From: a virus
Reading direction: 5' to 3' (one strand)
DNA: 64,000 nt
Virus record (IMG/VR): IMGVR_UViG_3300031578_000005
Location: 62,001 to 126,000 of that record
This document shows, one piece after another, positions 1-7,354 of this stretch (positions within the stretch are counted from its first letter, which is position 1; each line of letters starts with the position of its first letter). Below the pieces are notes generated by a model. It ran no database searches and had not been told where the DNA came from. It was given only the letters and a program-made list of their open reading frames with translations. A program made the translations under genes and the position numbers.

Positions 1-299
1 ATTGACCAAGTTAAGAATTTTGGTAAATCATTAAACGAAAATGTTGGTAATACAACATACGCAATATATTTAGGAACTGATATTATTTATAATCATTTAT
101 CTAATGAAAGATTAAAATCAGTACTCTATTCATTGGTGAAGATTTAGGTGAAGATTTAGGTGATTACATTATTGTTCAAAACGGAACAAACCACACCAAA
201 CCAGCAGATGAATTAGGATGGGATTTGTCAAACGTAAAACCTTTTGATAACATTAATTCACTACGTACCAAAATAGATAATATTGCCAACAGAATTTAA
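1..299 (+). pseudogene. Truncated, frameshifted gene with virion-leader-like N-terminus
   Basis: The gene enters from the left edge. Frame 1 is open to a stop at 145-147; the rest (ending NIANRI, stop 297-299) continues in frame 3, so one gene appears broken by a shift near 117-135. A 12-nt tandem duplication (GEDL twice) lies at the junction. The first residues, IDQVKNFG then LNEN, match the start of the leftward gene at 54808-55167, so the two are paralogues at least N-terminally. Function unknown. A sequencing indel is an alternative to true decay. Confidence 0.55.
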
Positions 300-334
300 T
301 TTTTTATTGTGGATTGGAGATTTTTAAAAGTTTT

Positions 335-363
335 TGTAACAAAATGCTAATTAGAACGTATAA
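335..363 (+). promoter_or_regulatory. Phage-type promoter TGTAAC-N16-CGTATAA
   Basis: TGTAAC 335-340, 16-nt spacer, CGTATAA 357-363. Same element as the large set at 32-61 kb. No ORF follows within 150 nt, so its product, if any, would be a short RNA. Confidence 0.6.
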
Positions 364-503
364 TGTAGTATTGGTTATAACTATTATATATAAAACATAA
401 CACTTAACTAATTGATTGTAAACATTAAAAACAAGTCAACTTTAGGAAAGTATAAAAAATTTTTTAAAGTTAAACGTAGTATTTAAAAATAATTTAAAAT
501 TTT

Positions 504-530
504 TGTAACATTTATTAGTTTATTACGTAT
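504..530 (+). promoter_or_regulatory. Phage-type promoter TGTAAC-N16-CGTAT
   Basis: TGTAAC 504-509 and CGTAT 526-530, 16 nt apart. Sits directly before the micro-ORF at 566-667. Confidence 0.7.
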
Positions 531-565
531 TTATGATTAACTTTGTAGAATTAAAATTTGAAATA

Positions 566-667
566 ATGAAAAAAGGTAACACATATTATAAAAAGTATTA
601 TTATAAACATTATGTTTGTAAGACTGGCAATACTGTGTTGTTATCTGAAAAGGAAACTGATAATTAA
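566..667 (+). CDS. Micro-protein, 33 aa, basic and tyrosine-rich
   Basis: Not recognised. An in-frame ATG at 533 would give 44 aa, but transcription from the promoter at 504-530 would begin at about that codon, so the ATG at 566 (MKKGNTYYKK...) is preferred. The peptide has several Lys and Tyr residues and one Cys and no membrane segment. It is a self-contained unit: its own phage-type promoter before it and a strong terminator at 691-721 after it, next to a tRNA cluster. The same arrangement recurs at 9957-10195. Confidence 0.5.
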   Translation: MKKGNTYYKKYYYKHYVCKTGNTVLLSEKETDN

Positions 668-690
668 AGATAAACGATACTAACAAAAAA

Positions 691-721
691 CCCGGTCTTA
701 ATTTAATAAGACCGGGTTTTT
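691..721 (+). terminator. Intrinsic terminator
   Basis: A perfect 10-bp stem (691-700 with 707-716, CCCGGTCTTA arms), a 6-nt loop and a T-run ending at 723. Closes the micro-ORF unit. Confidence 0.9.
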
Positions 722-743
722 TTATGCTTATTTTCATTGTAAT

Positions 744-824
744 TGGGTGGTAGGTAAGTGGTTAAAACGGATTGACTGTAAATCAATTGCTTCGGCTTCG
801 GGGGTTCGAATCCCTCCCGCCCAA
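744..824 (+). tRNA. tRNA-Tyr(GTA)
   Basis: Acceptor TGGGTGG/CCGCCCA, anticodon stem ATTGA/TCAAT with GTA at 778-780, long variable arm as in bacterial tRNA-Tyr, T-loop TTCGAAT, discriminator A. No encoded CCA. Confidence 0.88.
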
Positions 825-831
825 CAATAAT

Positions 832-915
832 GCATCCATGCCAGAGAGGTTATGGACTGGACTTTTAATCCAGACTCCGAACGGAGTAACGTAGATTCGA
901 GTTCTACTGGATGCA
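832..915 (+). tRNA. Long-variable-arm tRNA with UUU anticodon
   Basis: Acceptor GCATCCA/TGGATGC is perfect; anticodon stem CTGGA/TCCAG encloses a 7-nt loop with TTT at 864-866 (lysine). The variable arm is a long perfect hairpin (ACTCCG/CGGAGT), which marks Leu, Ser or Tyr tRNAs, not Lys. Discriminator A. Body and anticodon therefore disagree on identity. Confidence 0.75.
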
Positions 916-968
916 CAGTGGGGACTGTTTATAATTTTCATAGTACATGAAAGCGTAGAAAATTAAAT

Positions 969-1042
969 GACTCCATAGCTCAATTGGTAGATGTAACTGG
1001 CCTTTAACCAGTGGGTTCTGGGTTCGAGTCCCAGTGGGGTCA
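969..1042 (+). tRNA. tRNA-Lys(TTT)
   Basis: Acceptor GACTCCA/TGGGGTC, anticodon stem ACTGG/CCAGT, TTT at 1003-1005, T-loop TTCGAGT, discriminator A. Position 33 is C rather than the near-universal U. Confidence 0.85.
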
Positions 1043-1126
1043 CTAACTAAACTTTAATGAACTGAAGTTTTGTCAACCACCAATCATGATTAGGTTCATA
1101 GGCGGGGAAGATTTATAAGTTCAAAC

Positions 1127-1194
1127 GCCAACGATTCAGGGTATGGACGGCTCTGTAAAAGCCCAGCCTGAAGGTTCGAGTCCTTCCGGTGGCA
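1127..1194 (+). tRNA. Degenerate tRNA-like sequence (GTA in loop)
   Basis: A good T-arm (GAAGG/CCTTC, loop TTCGAGT) and 3' acceptor half CGGTGGC pair with GCCAACG at 1127-1133 with one mismatch. The D-arm is very short. The anticodon arm GGCT/AGCC gives a loop with GTA at 1155-1157. Short variable loop, unlike the tRNA-Tyr at 744. Assignment uncertain; it may be a decayed copy. Confidence 0.4.
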
Positions 1195-1200
1195 CAATGT

Positions 1201-1244
1201 TTAATTAAGTAGCTATCAATTTATTATGATAACTACTTAATTAA
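1201..1244 (+). terminator. Long AT-rich inverted repeat after the first tRNA cluster
   Basis: Arms 1201-1218 and 1227-1244 pair over 18 bp with one mismatch around an 8-nt loop. There is no clean T-run, so it may end or process the tRNA transcript. Confidence 0.55.
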
Positions 1245-1258
1245 AATATTTAAATTAC

Positions 1259-1289
1259 TTGCATTTTTATTTAAGATTAATTATCTTTG
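1259..1289 (+). promoter_or_regulatory. Host-type (Bacteroidota primary sigma) promoter
   Basis: TTG at 1259-1261, 20 nt, TATCTTTG (TAnnTTTG) at 1282-1289, matching the -33/-7 pattern known for Bacteroidota. Serves the VWA gene at 1326. Confidence 0.7.
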
Positions 1290-1325
1290 TTGAAAATAAC
1301 TTTATTTTAATGCTTATGTATAAAA

Positions 1326-2039
1326 ATGGCAAATAATAAAAAGAAAGTAACTACTGTAGTTACTACAACAACAGAAATCATTAATAATCCCATCAATGAA
1401 AAAACTCAAATAATCTGTATTCTTGATAGAAGTGGTTCTATGTCAAGTATTATGTCAGACAGTATTGGTGGATTTAATACTTTTCTTAAACAGCAAAAGG
1501 AATTAAAAGACGAAGCAACATTAACAATTGCATTATTTGATGACAAATATGAAATGCTTTATGATGATGTTGACATTAAAAAAGTTGATGAACTCACCAA
1601 TAAGATTTGGTATCCTCGTGGAACTACTGCATTATATGATGCAATTGGAAAGACAATTAATACCGTTAAAGCAAATCATTTAAAATCTGGCAACGAAAAA
1701 CCCACCAAAGTACTGGTATGTATTGTAACTGATGGACATGAAAATGCCAGTAGCGAATATGGACATGACATGATTAAAAAACTCATTAAAGATTGTGAAG
1801 ATGATGATTGGAATTTTATTTATTTTGGCGCAAACCAAGATGCATTTGCAGTAGGAAATTCACTTAATATTAGTGGAAATAATACATACACTTATACATC
1901 TACCAGTACTGGTGTTCAAGATATGTCATTTATATTAAGCAATACTGTAACTAGCTATCGTTCAATGAATACTAGTGATAGTAATTTTAAATATTCCTCC
2001 AAACATTTGATTGATTCAAAAAATAATGAAGATAATTAA
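1326..2039 (+). CDS. von Willebrand factor A (VWA) domain protein
   Basis: A single VWA domain fills most of the 237 residues. A metal-ion-dependent adhesion site is visible: D34-x-S-x-S in ILDRSGSMSS, a threonine in the RGTTALYDAIG segment and an aspartate in VCIVTDGHEN. VWA domains bind protein ligands through Mg2+. No signal peptide or membrane segment, so cytoplasmic or virion-associated. The last 50 residues are Ser/Thr/Asn-rich. A second VWA protein lies at 7355; the two bracket nrdJ and the homing endonucleases. Role in the phage unknown; the domain call is firm. Transcribed from a host-type promoter. Confidence 0.85.
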   Translation: MANNKKKVTTVVTTTTEIINNPINEKTQIICILDRSGSMSSIMSDSIGGFNTFLKQQKELKDEATLTIALFDDKYEMLYDDVDIKKVDELTNKIWYPRGTTALYDAIGKTINTVKANHLKSGNEKPTKVLVCIVTDGHENASSEYGHDMIKKLIKDCEDDDWNFIYFGANQDAFAVGNSLNISGNNTYTYTSTSTGVQDMSFILSNTVTSYRSMNTSDSNFKYSSKHLIDSKNNEDN

Positions 2040-2050
2040 AATATTTCTTT

Positions 2051-3133
2051 TTGAAAAAATTAACGATTAAAGAAATGCAAGAAATTGCAAAAAAAAGGAA
2101 TGGAAAATGTTTAAGTAATGAATATATTAATATTGACACAAAATTAAGATGGAAATGCGATAAGGGACATGAATGGGAAACTATACCATATTTAATAAAA
2201 AAAGGATGTTGGTGTCCAGAATGTGCTAATAGAAAAAAACATACAATTGAAAAAATGCAAGAAATTGCAAAAAAACGAGATGGAGAATGCATAAGCAATG
2301 AATACATTAATCTGAATCTAAAATTAGAATGGAAATGTAATAAGGGTCATAAATGGAAAGCATCACCAATTAAAATAATTAAGGGTACTTGGTGTCCAGT
2401 ATGTAGTAGAGAACCTACATACACCATTAACGACATGAAAAAAATAGCTATTAATAGAAATGGAAAATGTTTAAGTAATGAATATGTAAATTCATCATCG
2501 AAATTAGAATGGGAATGTGAACATGGGCATAAATGGAAAGCATCTCCAAATCAAATTAAATCAAATAAAACTTGGTGTCCAATATGTTTTAAGAATAAAA
2601 CTATGAAAACTATTGAAGACGCTCACAATCTTGCAAAATTAAGAGAAGGTGAATGCTTAAGCAATAAATATATTAATGTTTTTCATAATCTAAAATGGAA
2701 ATGTAATAAAGGGCATGAGTGGAAGGCTGCATTTCATAATGTTGAGTCAGGTAATTGGTGTCCTATATGCAGAGAGTCTCGTGGCGAAAATAAAATTGCA
2801 ACATTTTTAAGAAAAAATAATATTCAATTTGAAAGACAAAAAACATTTGAAGAATGTAAAAACATTAGAAAATTACCATTTGATTTTTATTTGCCGAAAT
2901 ATAATATTTTGATTGAATTCGATGGTGAACAGCATTTTAATCCCAATTGTTATCATAATAAAAAATATGAGTTTTCGAAAATTAAAAATAATGACAATAC
3001 TAAAACTAATTTTTGTACTAGGAATAATATAATTTTAATTAGAATAAAATATGATGAAAAAAATATAGATAATTTTTTGTCAGAAAAATTTATTACTAAT
3101 TTTATTGATGATGACGATAAAAATCAAAAATAA
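2051..3133 (+). CDS. Zinc-ribbon homing endonuclease (EDxHD/Vsr-like), nrdJ-flanking
   Basis: Four tandem modules of about 55 residues carry the pattern KCxxGHxW...WCPxC (treble-clef/zinc-ribbon repeats that read DNA in this family). They are followed by a C-terminal nuclease domain with LPFDFYLPKYN and IEFDGEQHF, the signature of Vsr-related free-standing homing endonucleases. TTG start at 2051, 11 nt after the VWA gene, in the same transcription unit; a terminator at 3154 follows. Lying just before nrdJ fits a homing gene that targets the reductase gene. Specificity cannot be read from sequence. The leftward gene at 6184-7107 is a relative on the other side of nrdJ. Confidence 0.8.
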   Translation: MKKLTIKEMQEIAKKRNGKCLSNEYINIDTKLRWKCDKGHEWETIPYLIKKGCWCPECANRKKHTIEKMQEIAKKRDGECISNEYINLNLKLEWKCNKGHKWKASPIKIIKGTWCPVCSREPTYTINDMKKIAINRNGKCLSNEYVNSSSKLEWECEHGHKWKASPNQIKSNKTWCPICFKNKTMKTIEDAHNLAKLREGECLSNKYINVFHNLKWKCNKGHEWKAAFHNVESGNWCPICRESRGENKIATFLRKNNIQFERQKTFEECKNIRKLPFDFYLPKYNILIEFDGEQHFNPNCYHNKKYEFSKIKNNDNTKTNFCTRNNIILIRIKYDEKNIDNFLSEKFITNFIDDDDKNQK

Positions 3134-3153
3134 CTACAACTTATTTTATAATT

Positions 3154-3182
3154 AAAGGGATGCCACATGACATCCCTTTTTT
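3154..3182 (+). terminator. Intrinsic terminator
   Basis: Stem AAAGGGATG (3154-3162) with CATCCCTTT (3171-3179), then a T-run. Ends the VWA/homing-endonuclease unit. Confidence 0.9.
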
Positions 3183-3260
3183 GTTAATTCTTTATTAACT
3201 AAACAGTTAAAAAAAACGAAAAAATTATTTTAAAATTATATACAAAATTTCTTTAATGTC

Positions 3261-3291
3261 TTGTATTTATTGAAACTAATCAATAAGTTTG
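3261..3291 (+). promoter_or_regulatory. Host-type promoter for nrdJ
   Basis: TTG 3261-3263, 20 nt, TAAGTTTG 3284-3291: the Bacteroidota -33/-7 pattern with the same spacing as the promoter at 1259. Confidence 0.75.
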
Positions 3292-3324
3292 TAAAAATAA
3301 TTTTTATAAAAATTAATAAAAAAA

Positions 3325-5955
3325 ATGAATGAAAAAAATCAAAAAAGTTATTCTTTAAATGAAATAAGAAAAGCAACGTTAGAATATTTTAACGGAGATG
3401 ATTTAGCTACTGATGTATGGATAAAAAAATATTGTTTAAAGGATGATAAAAATTATTATGAATTAACTCCCGATGATATGCATCGAAGACTTGCCAAAGA
3501 AATTGCAAGAATAGAACAAAAATACAAAAATCCTCTTACCGAAGAAGAAATCTACGCAACACTTAGGAATTTTAAACGAATCGTACCACAAGGATCGCCA
3601 ATGTCAGGTATTGGAAATGATTTTCAGGTAGTTTCACTAGGAAATTGCTTTGTTATTGGCTATAAAGCCGATTCTTATGGTGCCATTATGAAAGTCGATG
3701 AAGAACAAGCACAATTAATGAAAAGAAGAGGTGGTGTTGGACATGATTTATCATATATTCGTCCAGCGGGCACCCCAGTAAAAAATAGCGCAATAACAAG
3801 CACAGGTATTGTTCCTTTTATGGAAAGATATTCAAATACGACAAAAGAAGTGGCACAGGATGGTCGTCGTGGTGCATTGATGTTGTCAATCTCAATAAAT
3901 CACCCGGATTCTGAAGCATTTATTGATGCAAAAATGACCCAAGGAAAAATTACTGGAGCAAATATTTCGGTAAAAATTCACGATGATTTTATGAGAGCAG
4001 TTTTAACCGAGCAAGATTATTATCAAACATTTCCAATTAATTATGATATTTCTAGTTATACTGACCGGTCAAATCATCAATATAATGTACTAGAAGAACA
4101 TGTATTTGGCGACGATATTGTTTATATAAAACGTATTGATGCCAAAAAACTCTGGAATAAAATTATACACAACGCTTGGAAATCGGCAGAACCGGGAATA
4201 TTATTTTGGGACACATTAACCACAGAATCAGTACCATCTTGCTATGGTGTTGAGTTTGAGGAAGTTAGCACAAATCCTTGTGGCGAGCTTCCATTAACAC
4301 CATATGATAGTTGTCGATTATTAGCAATAAATTTATTTGGATACGTTATAAATCCATTTACTCCCGAAGCCAGTTTTAATTGGGGTTTATTTAAAGCGGA
4401 TGCAGTAATTGCCCAACGTTATATGGATGATATAATTGATTTAGAACTGGAAAAAATTGATAAAATCTTAGAAAAAATCGAGAATGATTCAGAATCAAAT
4501 GAAATTAAAACCGTTGAGAAAAACTTGTGGTTAAAGTTTAAAGAAAAGGCCATTCAAGGTCGTCGTACCGGTCTAGGAATAACGGCAGAAGGTGATATGC
4601 TTGCTGCATTAGGACTTAGATATGGAACAGATGAGGCAACTAACTTCGCAGAAGAAGTACATTTGCAATTAAAATTATGCGCTTATCGATCATCAGTTAT
4701 ATTAGCCAAAGAACGTGGTGCATTTCCAATTTATAGTTCAACAAATGAATTAAATAATCCATTTATCAAAAGAATTGCTGAAGAAGATTTGGAACTATAT
4801 CAAAGCATGATTATTTATGGCCGTAGAAATATTGCTTTACTAACAATTGCTCCGACTGGAACTGTGAGCCTTATGACGCAAACAACTTCAGGAATTGAAT
4901 CGGTTTTCTTACCCGTTTATAAACGTAGACGTAAAATTAATTCACAAGAGAAAAATATTAAAATTGACTACGTTGATGATGAAGGTATTGCTTGGCAAGA
5001 ATATGCAGTATTTCATCATAAATTTGAAATGTGGCTAGAAATAAATGGATATGACGTTAATGTTGTTAAATCTATGACAGATGAGCAACTAAATGAGATT
5101 ATAAAAAAATCTCCATACTATAAAGCAGCATCAAATGATGTTGATTGGATTAAAAAGGTCGAAATGCAAGGCAAAATTCAAAAACATATTGATCATTCAA
5201 TTTCAGTTACAGTTAATTTACCTAAAGACGTTAGTGAAGAAATTGTCTCCAATGTTTATGAAACTGGATGGAAAAGTAAATGTAAAGGAATTACAGTTTA
5301 TCGTGATGGTAGCCGTTCAGGAATATTAATTTCAGATAATGATAAAAAAGAAAAAGAAAAAATGGATGCATTACATGATATTCATGCACCAAAACGTCCA
5401 AAAAGATTAAAAGCGGAAATTCATCGTTTTCAAAATAATTTGGAAAAATGGATTGCCGTTGTTGGGATTAAAGATGGAAGACCTTATGAAATATTTACTG
5501 GTGTAAATGCTAATGGATTAACTAATTTACCAACTAATATTAAAGAATGCGAAGTAGTAAAAAATATAATCGAGACCGATGATTTAAATGAAAAGGGCGA
5601 TAAAATTAAAATCAAAAGATATGATATTGAATATATTGATAGTGATGGTATAAAGCAAATTCATACTGGTTTAAATCATGCATTCAATCCTGAATTTTGG
5701 AATTACGCTAAATTAATATCTGGAATTTTGAGACATGGTATGCCTATAGTATATGCCTATGAATTGGTTGATTCACTTAATTTTAAAGAAGACTATATTA
5801 ATACATGGAAAAATGGTGTTGCACGTGTTATTAAAAAGTTCATTAAAGAAGGTGAAAAAACAAAAGGTAAATGCCCTGAGTGTGGTGGTGAAGATTTTGA
5901 ATTTAAAGAAGGGTGTTTATTATGTCAAAAATGCGGGTGGTCAAAATGTTCCTAA
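3325..5955 (+). CDS. nrdJ: Class II (adenosylcobalamin-dependent) ribonucleotide reductase
   Basis: Reduces ribonucleotides to deoxyribonucleotides for phage DNA synthesis in the cytoplasm. Visible landmarks: substrate-site Cys108 in SLGNCFVIG, the NPCGE active-site loop with Cys319 and Glu321, MTQTTSGIES near residue 515, a C-terminal TSCPD-like region and a terminal zinc ribbon (CPECGG...CQKCGW). At 876 aa the length fits NrdJ. Class II enzymes use a B12 radical, so the phage depends on host cobalamin. The gene lies alone between a host-type promoter and a terminator, between two homing endonuclease genes. The frame is intact with no intron. Confidence 0.93.
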   Translation: MNEKNQKSYSLNEIRKATLEYFNGDDLATDVWIKKYCLKDDKNYYELTPDDMHRRLAKEIARIEQKYKNPLTEEEIYATLRNFKRIVPQGSPMSGIGNDFQVVSLGNCFVIGYKADSYGAIMKVDEEQAQLMKRRGGVGHDLSYIRPAGTPVKNSAITSTGIVPFMERYSNTTKEVAQDGRRGALMLSISINHPDSEAFIDAKMTQGKITGANISVKIHDDFMRAVLTEQDYYQTFPINYDISSYTDRSNHQYNVLEEHVFGDDIVYIKRIDAKKLWNKIIHNAWKSAEPGILFWDTLTTESVPSCYGVEFEEVSTNPCGELPLTPYDSCRLLAINLFGYVINPFTPEASFNWGLFKADAVIAQRYMDDIIDLELEKIDKILEKIENDSESNEIKTVEKNLWLKFKEKAIQGRRTGLGITAEGDMLAALGLRYGTDEATNFAEEVHLQLKLCAYRSSVILAKERGAFPIYSSTNELNNPFIKRIAEEDLELYQSMIIYGRRNIALLTIAPTGTVSLMTQTTSGIESVFLPVYKRRRKINSQEKNIKIDYVDDEGIAWQEYAVFHHKFEMWLEINGYDVNVVKSMTDEQLNEIIKKSPYYKAASNDVDWIKKVEMQGKIQKHIDHSISVTVNLPKDVSEEIVSNVYETGWKSKCKGITVYRDGSRSGILISDNDKKEKEKMDALHDIHAPKRPKRLKAEIHRFQNNLEKWIAVVGIKDGRPYEIFTGVNANGLTNLPTNIKECEVVKNIIETDDLNEKGDKIKIKRYDIEYIDSDGIKQIHTGLNHAFNPEFWNYAKLISGILRHGMPIVYAYELVDSLNFKEDYINTWKNGVARVIKKFIKEGEKTKGKCPECGGEDFEFKEGCLLCQKCGWSKCS

Positions 5956-5975
5956 TTTAATTCACATTTAATATT

Positions 5976-6006
5976 AAAAACTCTTGGAGATGTCCGGGAG
6001 TTTTTT
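5976..6006 (+). terminator. Intrinsic terminator after nrdJ
   Basis: AAAAACTC (5976-5983) pairs with GAGTTTTT (5998-6005) around a 14-nt loop. Confidence 0.75.
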
Positions 6007-6046
6007 ATTTTTACCTGAAATTTTATTGTAAATTAAATACTGAAAT

Positions 6047-6139
6047 ATGAAAGACTGGTTTGAAAGTAAAGGTCTTAAGGTTTTGACATACCAAACAGAC
6101 ACAATCGAAAAAGTTAATGAAAGTTTAAAATATGGGTAA
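6047..6139 (+). CDS. Short ORF, 30 aa
   Basis: MKDWFESKGLKVLTY... ends in a stop overlapping the next ATG. Not recognised. It lies between the nrdJ terminator and the leftward homing endonuclease, and could be the relic of a longer gene cut by that insertion. Confidence 0.35.
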   Translation: MKDWFESKGLKVLTYQTDTIEKVNESLKYG

Positions 6140-6191
6140 GTATAGAGTAAAGATAACAGTAGCAGTTGACCCAAAAACTCAAGTTAATTAA
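6132..6191 (+). CDS. Short ORF, 19 aa, possibly a truncated gene start
   Basis: MGKYRVKITVAVDPKTQVN overlaps the preceding ORF by 8 nt and runs into the 3' end of the leftward endonuclease. It reads like the start of a beta-strand-containing protein cut off by that gene. Low confidence that it is translated. Confidence 0.25.
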   Translation: MGKYRVKITVAVDPKTQVN

Positions 6192-7107
6192 TTAATCCAT
6201 TATTAAGTTCATTAACAATATTTTGTTTATAATTTATACGCATTAATTTAATATTGTTTTCAATACAAAACTTATTTTTAATTTCATCATGTTTTTGAAT
6301 TAATATTAAATTGTCCACGCCCCCCCAAATCTTTTTAGGTATGAAATGTTGACTACCATCAAATTCAATACATATGTTATATTCGGGTAAATAAAAATCG
6401 AAAGGTAATGATCTATTATCTTTACATTCATCGAATCTCATTTGTTCTACAAAATTAATATTTTTTTCATTTAAATATTTAATTATAGTTAATTCACCCT
6501 TAGATTTTCTACAATTAGGACAACCACTGTTATTATGAATAAAATTACGGTAGACTGGATTCCATGTAAAATTACAATGAATACACTTAACATTCAACCT
6601 AACCTTTGCTCCAGAATACGAGCCACCAATAAAACCATTAAATTTATATTTTTTTTCACTACATATTTTATTAATAACATTAATTGCCGATTCTTCTGAC
6701 CTCATTAAGGTATTACCACATACTGGACAACCACTATTTTTAATAACGAAATTATTATAGTTTGGTTGCCAAATATGTCCGTCTTTTAAACATTTAACAT
6801 TAAATTTAGATTTTGTATTAATTTTTTCATTATTGAAACCAATAAATTCAAAATTTTTATCTGAACAAATTTTAATAATATCTGATTTAATTACATCCTT
6901 TGTTTTCTTTATTGTATTAGAGCATTTGGGGCATCCTGTTTTTTTTGAAATAAATGAAACATATGTGGGTTGCCAGATATGTAAATCTTTATTACATTGT
7001 AACATTAATTTACTTTTATTATTTTTATAGGTATTATTAACAAAACCTAAAAATGTGTAATTCATTTCCTCACACCTATCATTTATTTTATTTATTATAT
7101 TATCCAT
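6184..7107 (-). CDS. Zinc-ribbon homing endonuclease (EDxHD/Vsr-like), leftward
   Basis: Three tandem zinc-ribbon modules (CPKC, CPVC and CPNC at module ends, each preceded by xIWQPxY or TWNPVY) lead into a C-terminal nuclease domain with LPFDFYLPEYN and IEFDGSQHF. Same architecture as 2051-3133 but with three modules and opposite orientation. Its start overlaps the stop of a small RHH-like gene, forming a two-gene leftward unit downstream of nrdJ. Expected to make a site-specific break and spread by repair copying; target unknown, with the nrdJ neighbourhood the obvious candidate. Confidence 0.8.
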   Translation of the reverse strand: MDNIINKINDRCEEMNYTFLGFVNNTYKNNKSKLMLQCNKDLHIWQPTYVSFISKKTGCPKCSNTIKKTKDVIKSDIIKICSDKNFEFIGFNNEKINTKSKFNVKCLKDGHIWQPNYNNFVIKNSGCPVCGNTLMRSEESAINVINKICSEKKYKFNGFIGGSYSGAKVRLNVKCIHCNFTWNPVYRNFIHNNSGCPNCRKSKGELTIIKYLNEKNINFVEQMRFDECKDNRSLPFDFYLPEYNICIEFDGSQHFIPKKIWGGVDNLILIQKHDEIKNKFCIENNIKLMRINYKQNIVNELNNGLIN

Positions 7108-7267
7108 TTTTTATTAATATTTTATTTTCAACATCCATTTTCATTAAATATTTAATTCTTGTTGATATTTTCATTTGCATTTCAGATGCTTTTTTAGAAA
7201 AACTATTTTTTAATTCATCATCAATTTTAATTAATATTGTTTTTGTTTGCCGATTCATAATAATCAT
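7100..7267 (-). CDS. Ribbon-helix-helix-like small protein
   Basis: 55 aa from the first ATG (an ATG at 7258 gives 52). TKTILIKIDDELKNSF followed by KISTRIKYLM looks like a ribbon-helix-helix (Arc/CopG) DNA-binding fold: a beta strand then two helices. The stop overlaps the ATG of the homing endonuclease, so it probably regulates that gene. No terminator between them. Confidence 0.6.
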   Translation of the reverse strand: MIIMNRQTKTILIKIDDELKNSFSKKASEMQMKISTRIKYLMKMDVENKILIKNG

Positions 7268-7354
7268 TTTTTATAAATACTAAAAATATTTTGAAAAGTA
7301 TATACTTTATAATAAATAAATATATATATTTGCTAATATATTAATTATAAATTT

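Noticed and set aside
734-916. Leftward 60-codon frame
   Set aside because: It is the antisense of tRNA-Tyr and the next tRNA.
1987-2307. Leftward 106-codon frame
   Set aside because: Antisense to the zinc-ribbon repeats of the homing endonuclease; low complexity of a repeat antisense.
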